DNA of 52,944 nucleotides. Origin: Gammaproteobacteria bacterium (GTDB taxonomy: Bacteria; Pseudomonadota; Gammaproteobacteria; CAISUE01). The position numbers were made by a program, and so were the translations under genes. Below, one piece after another: positions 17,315 through 26,401 of the stretch (its first letter is position 1; every line of letters begins with the position of its first letter). The stretch spans positions 1-52,944 of the forward strand of contig JAJNBD010000007.1 in NCBI GenBank assembly GCA_021156105.1, given 5' to 3'. The notes beneath the pieces were generated by a model. The model was not told where the DNA came from, did not search any database, and worked only from the letters and a program-made list of their open reading frames with translations.

Positions 17315-17808
17315 ACTCTACGATAAAGGCAAACAATCACCTGAACACGTCCTCCACGGAAATGAGTATTCGTTACCTGTTGATCAAAGAAAACACCTCC
17401 TGCTTGAGTGACATACTTTAAGTGCGCCTCTAAAGTTTTTAAATGCGCTTCGGTTAAAGTAGACGTATCTGCTTGAGCCACATGATTTTTGATTTGTTCT
17501 AACGTATCATCTAGATGATTAATACGTTTAACAAAAGCTTGTAATATCCAAGGATTTTATTTTTCTAAGGGAATTGCATTTTTTAAAGCCTCAGCAATAG
17601 AGCGCATAATAGCGTCCATCATTTCAACTGGTCTTGCTTCACATGCAATAGGCTTTACTTCGAAACAAACGCCTAAGCTTTTGCCATCCTCTAGTAAAAA
17701 TAATTTATGCTTATGGTTATAATCTTTCCAAGGTAAGTAATCAGCAATACTCGGACGCTTTTCATAGCCACGAGCGATATCTTGGGTGGTAATAGAAATT
17801 TTTGGCAT
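17315..17808 (-). pseudogene. Conjugative transfer ATPase (TraC/PFL_4706-like) N-terminal fragment with internal stop
   Basis: From the ATG at 17808 the frame reads MPKISITTQDIARGYEKRPS, then LPWKDYNHKHKLFLLEDG, and it stops at an in-frame TAA at 17557-17559. The same frame continues beyond that stop (NPWILQAFVKRINHLDDTL onwards, to FRGGRVQVIVCLYRR), which is the continuing N-terminal domain of a VirB4/TraC-like ATPase of integrative conjugative elements. The gene is therefore cut by one nonsense codon and then truncated, without its Walker motifs. The family assignment is from memory of the N-terminal sequence and is moderately sure. Confidence 0.62.
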
Positions 17809-17886
17809 AGGAATATCCTACAAAGTGAATTGCATTAAATTCAACTAGACGAAATTTAAAGAGTGGGTAATTGCTAAATCTAATAA

Positions 17887-18192
17887 TTAGCCAGGGCCTG
17901 TGCGAGAGAGGGTTGCTGCGCGCTTAGCTGCCAGTACAGCATCTACCTGCTCTTGCGTAACCCCATGCCTTTTCATAAACGCATCCACTGAAGCCTCTAG
18001 TTTTCTGTCAAAGCGCTCATCATCAGCTTTTTCCTCTTCATCATCTTTCTGAGCAGAAGCTTGCATTGCTTGAAGAGATTGGCGAATTTCCTCTCTAACA
18101 GTAAATGGAAAAAACAATGTCCCCCAAAAACCTCGTTTTGGAGGCTGATTACTTTGCGTTGGTGGTTTTGGTCTATTCATATTTCGTAACAT
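17887..18192 (-). CDS. Small charged protein upstream of the ATPase fragment
   Basis: 101 residues with proline-rich N-terminus, then KRGFWGTLFFPFTVREEI, and a very charged acidic/basic middle (KDDEEEKADDERFDRKLEA). It ends with basic residues. No known family is recognised. It lies 79 bases before the ATPase fragment, the same arrangement as the 111-residue gene and the second ATPase fragment near 21.2 kb, suggesting a conserved transfer-region gene. Possibly intact, but no proven function. Confidence 0.45.
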   Translation of the reverse strand: MLRNMNRPKPPTQSNQPPKRGFWGTLFFPFTVREEIRQSLQAMQASAQKDDEEEKADDERFDRKLEASVDAFMKRHGVTQEQVDAVLAAKRAATLSRTGPG

Positions 18193-18436
18193 GGTGGATT
18201 TATTCTATTTTAATCCTTCTTTTGGTAGTACTCAATGTCTCTATTCGAATTATTTTGACTTTCTTGTCTACTTCAGACTTTTGGTGTGTTGAGATCACAT
18301 GCCAAAGAAAAATTAAGTCTTTATAAGCTGCTCTCAAAAATTACGCTTCTCACATTAGAATGCTTTTCTCTTGGTTCAAGTGCTTTACTTCCAACTTCGC
18401 TTAAAGCAAATCTATCATACCTCAAATACTTTTATC

Positions 18437-19699
18437 TTAATCAGCATTGGCAACCGCCAATTCATCCCAACGAGTAGTATACCGAGGAGATCTCTTTTCT
18501 GCACGCATTTGCCATTCACGCCTAATACCGGTTACCGCTAAAGACAAAGTCTCTCTACCATATTTTTTATTAATCTCATCCATAATATTCATTACCAACG
18601 GCATGTGTGTTGCTAGTCCCTGGCTAAACAAATCCGTTTGTTGCAGGCGATCTGGAATAAGTTCAAGTAAAATAAGGCCGCATTTTTTATACTCATAGCC
18701 TGACAGATAAATCTCTTGCATCATCTCAACTGCATAGCTTGTAATAATTCTTGTGTCGTTCGTCGCTTGGCTAAAAGAAATCATTTTCTGATTAGCATAT
18801 TGCGCTATCGTTTCTTTATGATGATTAGTATGTAAATAAATGCATAAACCTTGTGCTAAACTTTTTTGATCGCGAAGCTTTTCACACGCGGTTGCTGCAT
18901 AAACGCTAATCGCTTCTTTTAATTCCTGAAGCTCTGTTACAGGCCTTCCAAAGGATCTTGAAGATTGAATATTCTTCCTTGGTATCACTTCTTCCAGCGG
19001 CAAGCAAGAAACACCTTGTAATTCATAAACCATTTTTTCCACTACAACGCCAAAAGTTTTGCGCAATAATTTAGGCGAATACTGGCTAAGTTCGTAAGCA
19101 GTATTAATACCTAGTTGTTTTAGCTTTGGCGCAAGCTTACGCCCAATACCCCAAATTTCTTCAACAGGAAATTTCTTTAATACCGTTTCTCGTTTTTCTT
19201 GAGAAATAAGCGCAGTAACACCAGCATGAGAATATTTTTTAGCAATATGATTAGCAATTTTGGCTAAAGTCTTTGTGTCCGCAAAGCCTATGGAAACAGG
19301 TATTCCTGTCCATTGCTTAATTTTTTTTCGCATCTCAATGCCATGCTCAATTAATGCTTCTGGCTTCAATGTATCAAAGCTTAAAAAAGCTTCATCAATC
19401 GAATAGATTTCAATATCCCCACAAAACTGTGATAAACATGCGGCTATACGCGAAGAAAAGTTGGCATATAAAGCATAATTGGAAGAAAGCACCTGAATAT
19501 CAAAGCGTTTAATAAGATGCTCAACTTTAAATAAAGGCACCCCCATCGCAATCCCTAAAGCTTTCGCTTCATTTGAGCGCGCTACTACGCAACCGTCATT
19601 ATTAGAAAGTACAACCACAGATTTGCCTTCTAACTTAGGGTTAAATACGCGCTCACACGAAACAAAAAAGTTATTACAATCAACTAAAGCAAAAGTCAT
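18437..19699 (-). CDS. umuC: DNA polymerase V catalytic subunit UmuC
   Basis: 420-residue Y-family polymerase. It starts [19 protein letters not shown] with Asp7 and carries the second catalytic pair Asp102-Glu103 in [10 protein letters not shown]. The helix-hairpin-helix-like part reads [18 protein letters not shown], and the C-terminus has the DUF4113-type tail ([20 protein letters not shown]). The start was chosen at 19699, where umuD ends in ATGA overlap; upstream starts are out of family. It performs mutagenic translesion synthesis with UmuD'. The pair sits within an accessory island beside conjugative remnants, as umuDC pairs of plasmids and ICEs commonly do. Confidence 0.95.
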   Translation of the reverse strand: MTFALVDCNNFFVSCERVFNPKLEGKSVVVLSNNDGCVVARSNEAKALGIAMGVPLFKVEHLIKRFDIQVLSSNYALYANFSSRIAACLSQFCGDIEIYSIDEAFLSFDTLKPEALIEHGIEMRKKIKQWTGIPVSIGFADTKTLAKIANHIAKKYSHAGVTALISQEKRETVLKKFPVEEIWGIGRKLAPKLKQLGINTAYELSQYSPKLLRKTFGVVVEKMVYELQGVSCLPLEEVIPRKNIQSSRSFGRPVTELQELKEAISVYAATACEKLRDQKSLAQGLCIYLHTNHHKETIAQYANQKMISFSQATNDTRIITSYAVEMMQEIYLSGYEYKKCGLILLELIPDRLQQTDLFSQGLATHMPLVMNIMDEINKKYGRETLSLAVTGIRREWQMRAEKRSPRYTTRWDELAVANAD

Positions 19700-20217
19700 G
19701 ACATTTGATTGATGACATGCGTCACCACTCCCCAAATTTGTAGTTCGTCACCTTCTTTAATTTCAATCGGAGGGAAATCAGGGTTTTCAGCAACTAAAAA
19801 ACAAACTTTATTTGCCTTATGAAAGCGCTTTACGGTAAATTCGCCATTAACTACAGCAACAACAATCTTGCCATGGCCAGGCTCAATGCTACGATCCACA
19901 ATTAACAAGGCTTGATCACAAATCCCAGCACCAATCATCGATGTACCAGAAGCGCGTACGATAAAAGTTGCTGCAGGATGTTTAATGAGGTGATTATTTA
20001 AATCAAGTTTATTTTCAAGATAATCATCCGCGGGCGAAGGAAAACCTGCTTTGATAGTTGAACCATAAAAAGGTATTAAAAAAGCTGTTTTCATTTGGAC
20101 AAACTGGTAAACCTCTTTAACCAAATATTCAGGAATCCGAATTGCCTTAGTTGGCACGCCAAATTTACCAAAACCTGCCTTACGCCCACTATTTACTCGC
20201 CTACCACCACGTGTCAT
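19696..20217 (-). CDS. umuD: UmuD-type S24 peptidase, polymerase V subunit
   Basis: 173 residues, longer than E. coli UmuD (about 140) because of an N-terminal [16 protein letters not shown] basic segment found in mobile-element relatives. The autocleavage site is likely Ala57-Gly58 (TIKAGF); the catalytic pair is Ser93 ([10 protein letters not shown]) and Lys130 (GEFTVKRF). After RecA-stimulated self-cleavage it forms UmuD'2C. It precedes umuC with ATGA overlap. An imperfect palindrome just upstream of the ATG may be its operator. Confidence 0.93.
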   Translation of the reverse strand: MTRGGRRVNSGRKAGFGKFGVPTKAIRIPEYLVKEVYQFVQMKTAFLIPFYGSTIKAGFPSPADDYLENKLDLNNHLIKHPAATFIVRASGTSMIGAGICDQALLIVDRSIEPGHGKIVVAVVNGEFTVKRFHKANKVCFLVAENPDFPPIEIKEGDELQIWGVVTHVINQMS

Positions 20218-20243
20218 GTTTTTATTCTCTTTTGTTATGATAT

Positions 20244-20265
20244 TTGATTATTGTACAGCAATCAA
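20244..20265 (-). promoter_or_regulatory. Candidate operator palindrome of umuDC
   Basis: 22-bp imperfect palindrome with arms TTGATT and AATCAA around a central TGTACA, 27 to 48 bases before the umuD start codon. It could bind a LexA-like or phage-type repressor. It does not match the enterobacterial LexA box (CTGT-N8-ACAG). Confidence 0.4.
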
Positions 20266-20368
20266 AAAAAAATAAGAACTTCTTGCACTAATTTAATAAT
20301 TTTTTATAAAATTTACCCCCCGTATTTAACGTTAAGTTATCTAACTGCTTTACTTTAAGGAGCTCCTG

Positions 20369-20479
20369 ATGTTATCAGCCTATGCCAAGACCAACTACCT
20401 TTATAAGCAATTTAATTATCTTTTTATTTTAAAAAAGGTTTACCTATCGCCAGGCATAAAAAAAAGTTGGTTACTCTGA
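20369..20479 (+). CDS. Possible small protein of 36 residues
   Basis: ATG at 20369 is preceded by AAGGAGCTCCTG, a strong ribosome-binding site, and opens a 36-codon reading frame ending in TGA at 20477. The product is basic and aromatic (YLYKQFNYLFILKKVYL). A true small protein or the decayed beginning of a longer gene; no homologue recognised. Confidence 0.35.
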   Translation: MLSAYAKTNYLYKQFNYLFILKKVYLSPGIKKSWLL

Positions 20480-20510
20480 TTTTTGTGGTCATTACAATCT
20501 TTAACTGCTT

Positions 20511-21032
20511 TTGTGCCTTTCATACTTAATTGTCATGTTTTATATACATATGGGATCGCTCTCTGGGGAGGTATGTTTTTATTGGCAGTTTCTTATAGCA
20601 CCAAACGAACAAACAAAATCTTTAAATATTATTACCACAGCTTTGGGGGTTCATTATCCATTGGACAAAGATTACTCAGCACTTAGATATCGCCTATTTG
20701 CAGAAAAATTTGAAGAAACGTATCCCGAAAATTCTATTTTTATTGCGAAAGAAGCCATTAAAGAATTAGACATTGATCTTACGGTAAGAAATTCAAAACC
20801 ATTTTGGAACAGCCCCATTGTTTTATTTATCGGCGGCGCAATAGTTTCAACATTAAGTCCGTGGCTTTTGAAATTGCCTTCATATATCATCGCTATCTTT
20901 TTGATGATACTTCTTAATTTATTATGGATTGGACTTTCTTTTTTACAAGGATCAAAAACAGAATTAAATCAAAAATATGAATTAAAACGCTTCCTTCTTT
21001 ATTTTCTTTGCGAAAAAGAAGCAGCTTATTAG
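20511..21032 (+). CDS. Hypothetical membrane protein, uncertain start
   Basis: 173 residues from the first start; a shorter start is possible since the leading 30 residues are not convincing and no ribosome binding site stands out. The C-terminal part has two adjacent transmembrane helices (IVLFIGGAIVSTLSPWLL and YIIAIFLMILLNLLWIGL) and a short charged tail. The middle reads LDKDYSALRYRLFAEKFEE. I do not recognise the family. It is located between umuDC and the second ATPase fragment, and may be an island cargo gene that lost its own 5' end. Confidence 0.4.
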   Translation: MCLSYLIVMFYIHMGSLSGEVCFYWQFLIAPNEQTKSLNIITTALGVHYPLDKDYSALRYRLFAEKFEETYPENSIFIAKEAIKELDIDLTVRNSKPFWNSPIVLFIGGAIVSTLSPWLLKLPSYIIAIFLMILLNLLWIGLSFLQGSKTELNQKYELKRFLLYFLCEKEAAY

Positions 21033-21055
21033 GTTTTAGTCAGCAGCAGTAACCA

Positions 21056-21205
21056 CTAATGATTAATGCTTTTGACAAACGCACCTTCAAGTAAAAACAA
21101 TCTGTGCTTATAGTTATAATCGTTCCAAGGTAAGTAATCCGCAATACTTTGGCGTTTTTCATAGCCACAAGCGACATCCTGGGTATTAATAGAAATTTTT
21201 GGCAT
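21056..21205 (-). pseudogene. Second truncated copy of the conjugative ATPase N-terminus
   Basis: The ATG at 21205 opens MPKISINTQDVACGYEKRQS, then LPWNDYNYKHRLFLLE, about 33 of 41 residues identical to the start of the fragment at 17808. After that the frame diverges and stops at 21056. It is a different allele, not an exact copy, and carries only the 5' end of the gene. It shows that two related conjugative elements, or one duplicated transfer module, decayed here. Confidence 0.6.
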
Positions 21206-21304
21206 AGGAATACCTTACAAAGTAAATTGCATTCATAAAACGTTGTTTATAGGAAAAAAGGCTGAAAAGGAAATTTTCAGCCTTAGAAAAAACTACTTAG
21301 TTAA

Positions 21305-21640
21305 TTAACTATTAGGACGTGGAGAATCTGTAGCAACCGGTTTATCGGCTTCTTTAACGCCTCCTTGGTGAACCACGCCAAGTAGGCAGCGTCGATATTC
21401 TTCTTTACGCTCAGGGGGAGCATTCTCAATAACCTGTTGAAGCGCTGCTTCAGTTCTATCATTTATCTCTTTAAGTTCCCCGGTACTTTGTTCAAGCTTA
21501 TCAATGTCAGATTGCCGAAGAAAAACAAAATAGCGAAGCTTCTTTTTAAAAGACGTAAAAAAACCATCACTACTTTTCTTTAATCCTTTATCAGAATTAT
21601 CTTGAGGGTGGGCGCTACAATGGCTTCGTGAAAAAAACAT
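21305..21640 (-). CDS. Hypothetical charged protein upstream of the second ATPase fragment
   Basis: 111 residues beginning MFFSRSHCSAHPQDNSDKGL with a basic middle (FKKKLRYFVFLRQ) and a long helical charged segment (DIDKLEQSTGELKEINDRTE) resembling a coiled coil. No family is recognised. Its position before the ATPase start parallels the gene at 17887-18192 although sequences are not obviously similar. A leader of a transfer operon is possible. A GGAGG-like sequence (GCCTCC on the plus strand) lies just upstream of the start. Confidence 0.42.
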   Translation of the reverse strand: MFFSRSHCSAHPQDNSDKGLKKSSDGFFTSFKKKLRYFVFLRQSDIDKLEQSTGELKEINDRTEAALQQVIENAPPERKEEYRRCLLGVVHQGGVKEADKPVATDSPRPNS

Positions 21641-21799
21641 AATTTGCCTCCGGTAAATAATTTAAATATCTAAGGTCTAGAAGCTACAGATGTTTTTGTA
21701 CTCTTATCTTGCGCTTGCTCAGGTGACTGCAGCATTGTTATTTTATTTTTTAGTATAGCCCTTTTCGCTTCCTGTATCCAATGATGAAATATCCCCGAA

Positions 21800-23058
21800 T
21801 TGACTCATTTAAAAAGGTAACCGAAAAAAAGGGTTACCAGTATGGGGCGCAATGAGAAAAAAGCTTATGTAGAAGTGATACGGCAATGCTATTTAAAAGC
21901 AGATAAGGTGAAAAAAGGTACTATTTTAGGCGAGTTTTGTGAAACCTTAGGGTATAATCGAAAATACGCCATACGGCTTTTAAATAAAAAACCAAAGCGC
22001 CGCAAACCCAAGCCTAGAAAAGGCCATCCACGCTACGATAAAGCTAATTTGCTTGCTCCGTTAAAAACAATTTGGGCTGCCACGAATTACATGGGAAGTA
22101 AAAAATTAAAAGTGGCTATTTTGGAATGATTACCTTTTTACGAAAAAGAGCAAGGGGCGTTAACGGATTTAATACGCGGTCAGATGTATGCACTAAGCCT
22201 AGCAACGAATTGACCGCTGGCTTGCGTCGTTCAAAGATGAAGACTGCCCCATGAGTGGTTTAAGTGGCACTAAGCCAGGCACTTTATTAAAGAACCACAT
22301 TCCCATTAAAGTTGATCATTGGGATGTCACGAAGCCTGGTTTCCTTGAAGCAGACACCGTGGCGCATTGCGGTACTAGCTTGGCAGGTAATTTTGCTTGG
22401 ACCATCACCTATACCGATATTTCCAACGCTTGGACAGAGAATAGAGCTATTTGGAATAAAGGCAGTGCCGGTGTGTTGTTGAGCAAACGAAAGACGTTGA
22501 AAAGAGCCTTCCCTTTGCGATCTTAGGCTTTGATTGCGATAACGGTTCTGAATTTCTCAATGCCCATTTATAGCGCTACTTTACAGATCGTCCACAAAAC
22601 CCTGTATAATTCACACGTTCTCGCCCTTATCATAAAAACGATAACGCCCATATTGAACAAAAAAACTAGACGCACGTCAGGCAATTGTTTGGTTATGAGT
22701 GCTTCCAAGACATGCGCTTAGTGGAATTCATGAACGGTCTTTATAAAAACGAATGGAGCCTTTATCAAAACCATTTCTGCCCTACGATGAAACTTATTGC
22801 CAAAGAAAAAATCAATTCAAAATATAAGAAAAAATATGACAAACCACAAACCCCTTATCAACGCATCATGACTTGCTCTGATATTGACGCTCAAAAGAAA
22901 AAAATGTTAGAAGAAAAACACCAAACTTTAAACCCTTTTGCTTTAAAGCGTATACGTATAATTGACCAGAAAGTTAAACATATTTTAAAGTTAGTTTCGG
23001 TTACCTTTTCAATGAGTCAACGATCTTGACTTCTCGGTTACCTTTTTGAATGAGTCAA
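21800..23058 (+). mobile_element. Decayed insertion sequence with 25-bp terminal inverted repeats
   Basis: The left end TTGACTCATTTAAAAAGGTA (continuing to 21824) and the right end (23034-23058) are inverse complements with 24 of 25 matches. The enclosed 1.26 kb carries a broken integrase-catalytic-type transposase. Just inside the left end GGTAACC and GGTTACC form a short hairpin (21816-21838). A second copy of the right end lies at 22997-23020. Target duplication is not clear. The family (IS481/ISNCY-like with an rve domain) is an impression from the protein. Confidence 0.75.
21842..23029 (+). pseudogene. Transposase pseudogene of the insertion sequence
   Basis: The coding remnant falls into several frames. 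The first piece (21842-22129) gives KKAYVEVIRQCYLKADKVKK and RKYAIRLLNKKPKRR, a helix-turn-helix N-terminus, and ends in a TGA where a Trp codon is expected before LPFYEKEQ. The second piece (22251-22526) has KPGFLEADTVAHCGTSLAGN, including the first catalytic Asp of an integrase core, and frameshifts follow (the DCDNGSEFLN stretch is in another frame). The last piece (22685-23029) holds NEWSLYQNHFCPTMKLI near the C-terminus. It is not translatable as a whole. Confidence 0.75.
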
Positions 23059-23115
23059 CGGGCATAATGAAACAAGGGGATTTACAGCAACTAACCTGCC
23101 CCCTTGTTATTCTCT

Positions 23116-23595
23116 CTATCGTGCCACTGGTACAACAATCACGCCTGACCCTGGTGTAACTTTATAAGGCGCCTTAACAACTTGAGAAATTGTATTCCCC
23201 TGCTCATCTGTTAGCCACGTTAAAGTATGAGCTCCCTCAACGCTCATTTGTAATTGGTAATTTATACCTGGTTTCAAATCTATATTTAGTTCTGCCGTAC
23301 TTGTTCTTGGAAATGAAAGAAAGCCAGGATTAAAGGTATTTGTTATCACAAAATCATGTTCTCCAGCTTTAACTTTTGTTGACTGACTTGGGGCACTTTC
23401 AAAAAGAGTATTGTATATACGTCTTTGCCCATCAATACTCTCAACAAAAGCATATTTAGGATGGGTTATACTATTATCCGCATAGTTTTTAATAGTAGCT
23501 AATGGCTGGCTTGCTGAGCTTGTAGTTGGTTCTTGATATCCGCCAGTTACGCAGCCTGCCAAGCATAAACATGCGCTTAAAATAAAAATCCTCAT
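23116..23595 (-). CDS. Lipoprotein paralogue 2
   Basis: 159 residues from the ATG at 23595, which has GGAGGA upstream. The signal peptide MRIFILSACLCLAGC ends with the lipobox LAGC, so it is a lipid-anchored envelope protein. The mature part contains a beta-sandwich-like pattern with ELNIDLKPGINYQLQMSVEG and TWLTDEQGNTISQ. The sibling gene just upstream shares this layout (VLKPGVHYKL, SWLEDEKGNRVS), so the pair arose by tandem duplication. The pattern is DUF2846-like in style, though the assignment is not firm. Function is unknown; the promoter region is shared with its sibling. Confidence 0.8.
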   Translation of the reverse strand: MRIFILSACLCLAGCVTGGYQEPTTSSASQPLATIKNYADNSITHPKYAFVESIDGQRRIYNTLFESAPSQSTKVKAGEHDFVITNTFNPGFLSFPRTSTAELNIDLKPGINYQLQMSVEGAHTLTWLTDEQGNTISQVVKAPYKVTPGSGVIVVPVAR

Positions 23596-23610
23596 TTTTT
23601 CCTCCAAATA

Positions 23611-24102
23611 TTAATTATCTGCCAATAAAGTAAAAATAGTTTCTGGCGCTTGAGCCTCTATTGGGGTAGTTGCCACATCAGATACACGATTTCCTTTCTC
23701 ATCTTCCAACCAGCTTTGCACATGTTGCTCATCTAATTTGTTGGCAAGCTTGTAATGCACACCTGGCTTTAATACTGCATCAAACTCAGTTAACCCTCCT
23801 TTTTTCCCTGAGCTACAACCTGTGATAAAGCTATTATCGATAACAAAATCATGTTTGCCAGGCAGCACCTTAATAGCATACTCATAATAATTTGCGCTCA
23901 TCGGATATTTAACTTTTAAATCATCAATCCGCTCCACATTAGCTGCTTTAAGATGACAAATAAACACGTGGTCTTTAGTATCAGCAAAGCCTATAATGGT
24001 GGCAGGCGTTTCTTGGCCTGTTGTTTGTGGCTCAGCATAGTGAACTGTTGAGGCACAGCCTGTTAAACCCAATACCCCTAAAAACACTAATCTTTTGATC
24101 AT
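23611..24102 (-). CDS. Lipoprotein paralogue 1
   Basis: 163 residues. Signal peptide MIKRLVFLGVLGLTGC with lipobox LTGC, so lipidated at Cys16. The mature part has a GKHDFVIDNSF strand, FDAVLKPGVHYKL and QSWLEDEKGNRVSD, shared with the following paralogue (GEHDFVITNTF, LKPGINYQL). The spacing to that gene's ATG is only 15 bases, so they are an operon. It lies divergently to a PAS-LuxR regulator, which may control it. The exact function is unknown. Confidence 0.8.
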   Translation of the reverse strand: MIKRLVFLGVLGLTGCASTVHYAEPQTTGQETPATIIGFADTKDHVFICHLKAANVERIDDLKVKYPMSANYYEYAIKVLPGKHDFVIDNSFITGCSSGKKGGLTEFDAVLKPGVHYKLANKLDEQHVQSWLEDEKGNRVSDVATTPIEAQAPETIFTLLADN

Positions 24103-24303
24103 AAAAAGTACCTTAAATAAATTTAGAATTAGAAATGCATCTTAAAGGTTTTTTTCACAACAAGAGCAATTTTCGGCTTAAATTCGGCTTTTTTTCAAAA
24201 CAAATGACCTTAAAAATCTTAATAATTACAATTAATATGATAAAATTTGAAAAAACACCTCTACTTACATAAAAGTTTAACGATTAAATTTAGAAAACAA
24301 GTT

Positions 24304-25173
24304 ATGACGTCAAAAATTGCCTCGGAGTGCAATGCCGACGATAATGAAATAAAAACTCTAATAAATATTATCAAGAAACAGAAAACTGAAATCTTTCAGC
24401 TGCGAAGCGTTTTAGAAAACCTTCCAGGCAGTATCTATTGGAAAGACAAAAACGGCATTTACCTCGGCCGAAACACGTTTTCTATGGAGAAAATGCAAAG
24501 TGCCAACTTAGAACATAACTTAGAAAAAGATGCAGTCATTGGAAAGACCGATTATGATTTTTTTCCCAAAGAAGTCGCTGATGCTTATCGTAAAAATGAC
24601 TTGGAAGTCATGAATAAAGGCATTGAAATCACCAGTGAAGAAGGGGTTAGCTTACCAGATGGCTCTAAACTAATACAACTGTCTTCCAAGCGCCCCTTAC
24701 ATGATGAAAAGAACAATATTATTGGCGTTATTGGCAACACAGTTGATATTACTCACCTTAAGAAGATAGAAGCCGAATTACGTGAGGCAAAAGAAACTGC
24801 GGAAGAAGCACTACGAGCCAAAGAAATAGCGGAGCAGAAAGCTAAAGAAAAATCGCTCGATCTACAAATGGTTTTAAAAGATTTTACTCAGGTTCGCTAC
24901 TATCTTTCTGGAAAATATAAAGGTGTTTATTTAACAAAACGTGAAGCCGAGTGCCTGACATGCTTAACAATGGGGCTTACAAACAAAGAAATTGCAAAAT
25001 TATTAAAGACCTCTCATCGCACGGTGGAGTCTCAACTACAAATAGTCAAACAAAAATTTGGTTGCAAAGGCAGATCTGAGCTTATTAAAGCGGCAATAGA
25101 GTGCAGCTTCCTTGAGGGGATAAAACCAAACCTCCATTGCTCAACTAAAGCAAGCGAAGAAAGCCTCACTTAA
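24304..25173 (+). CDS. PAS domain LuxR-type transcription regulator
   Basis: 289 residues from the ATG at 24304. Residues about 35-155 form a PAS domain with LPGSIYWKDKNGIYLGRNT, a start typical of the PAS-LuxR regulators abundant in Legionella. It is followed by a long charged coiled coil (EAELREAKETAEEALRAKE) and a LuxR helix-turn-helix (LTKREAECLTCLTMGLTNKE, then TSHRTVESQLQIV). It senses an unknown ligand or redox state and binds DNA. The gene stands alone, divergent to the two lipoproteins, and no phosphoacceptor domain is present. An upstream TTG gives a longer version that lacks a binding site. Confidence 0.85.
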   Translation: MTSKIASECNADDNEIKTLINIIKKQKTEIFQLRSVLENLPGSIYWKDKNGIYLGRNTFSMEKMQSANLEHNLEKDAVIGKTDYDFFPKEVADAYRKNDLEVMNKGIEITSEEGVSLPDGSKLIQLSSKRPLHDEKNNIIGVIGNTVDITHLKKIEAELREAKETAEEALRAKEIAEQKAKEKSLDLQMVLKDFTQVRYYLSGKYKGVYLTKREAECLTCLTMGLTNKEIAKLLKTSHRTVESQLQIVKQKFGCKGRSELIKAAIECSFLEGIKPNLHCSTKASEESLT

Positions 25174-25343
25174 AACTCTTTCCGATGAGAAAAGCTAATA
25201 TTTTTGCTAACATCGTTACGACCTGTTTTTAGAGCTTTTAAAAAGCAAAGAGTAAGCTGAGAAAGAATTATTTAACTTAATAATATCCAGGTCTCATAGC
25301 TCATATCGCTTGAATTTAAATAAGACAAGCAGAATATTTAAAA

Positions 25344-26201
25344 CTAGATTGCTCTAGTAAACTTTGGACAGAAAACTCGATCAAATTTAAATTGAAAATT
25401 TTCATACAATGTATTTTCTGAAGTAATTAAAAAGGATACTGGGTAATGCATAATACCCTGAGCCAGAGATTCTAATATATGCCCCATGTGGAATGGGTTA
25501 GCTTCAAAAATCCTAGAAACAATAATTAGATCGAATGTCTCTGATTTTAAAGCCATCAAGTCTTGCTTAGTGTCTACCATCACTACCGCAAACCCAAGGC
25601 GCTTTAATAAGCGAGAGACGAGCTTCTGCTCAAATAACACGGGTGAAACTACTAAAGCTCTTTTATATTCAGAACCCCGCTTAACTTGTACTTTTTTAAC
25701 TGCAGCAGCTAACTGACTACTGAGAAAATGTTGGTAAAGAAAAGTAAATTTCTGCAAAGAAAACACTAAATTTTTATTTGTTTGAGTGGCGTTCTGATGT
25801 AAAATATTTTTTTTAACCACCTCATTTAAAGCTTCCTTCGTGAAAGGTTTTTGGAGAAATTCGTTAATCGTACACTCTTTTCGAGCTTTAGAAATAGCTG
25901 GGTTATTTTCCGTAATTATTAGCAAAAAAGGCATAGACTTGTAGCGCTGCTTGACGTAGTCGGCTAATTCTATTCCATTTTTTCCAGAGCCCAAATACAA
26001 ATCGCTCATTATAAAGGAGAATTTTTCTAGCGGTTGATCAACCACCTTCTCAGCGCTTGATACCATTTCGATACAACCAAACCCAATATCACTCAAAAAG
26101 GTTTGGTAAATTTTTTGTTGCAGCTTGTCATCTTCTACTAAAAGAACCGATAATTCACTAAGATTGGTCACTGAGTCTTTGTAATTCTTTAGCGCTTTCA
26201 T
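25344..26201 (-). CDS. Tandem-receiver response regulator with no output domain
   Basis: 285 residues from the ATG at 26201, chosen because GGGGGA lies 6-11 bases upstream. The first receiver (about 15-130) has VLLVEDDKL, the phosphoacceptor Asp in FIMSDLYLG and Lys in EFLQKPF. The second (about 180-285) reads KRALVVSPVLFEQKLV and FDLIIVSRIF, where the Asp expected at the strand 3 end is Ser, so it is a degenerate receiver. There is no DNA-binding or catalytic domain. It may act as a phosphate sink, scaffold or protein-interaction partner. No histidine kinase lies nearby. An upstream reading extension is not supported. Confidence 0.8.
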   Translation of the reverse strand: MKALKNYKDSVTNLSELSVLLVEDDKLQQKIYQTFLSDIGFGCIEMVSSAEKVVDQPLEKFSFIMSDLYLGSGKNGIELADYVKQRYKSMPFLLIITENNPAISKARKECTINEFLQKPFTKEALNEVVKKNILHQNATQTNKNLVFSLQKFTFLYQHFLSSQLAAAVKKVQVKRGSEYKRALVVSPVLFEQKLVSRLLKRLGFAVVMVDTKQDLMALKSETFDLIIVSRIFEANPFHMGHILESLAQGIMHYPVSFLITSENTLYENFQFKFDRVFCPKFTRAI

Positions 26202-26401
26202 AATATATCCCCCATGCATGTTAGCTTTTACTATTATTACCCTAAAGACGCTTGGCATACTGTTTACATGATAGATTAGTTCATAGACTTTGAAATCCGT
26301 AGTAATCACTGATCGTACTTCGTACGGATAGAAAATGAATAAAAAATTATAAACTTGCATTGCACAACCCAATAACTGCACCTTACTAATCATCTTCTAC
26401 A

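Noticed and set aside
16999..17481. Intact phage integrase
   Set aside because: Only the C-terminal catalytic part is present and the upstream frame belongs to a conjugative ATPase.
20483..20686. Short open frame overlapping the hypothetical membrane protein gene
   Set aside because: It is in the same frame as the 36-codon gene after its stop and has no ribosome binding site; likely chance or decayed sequence.
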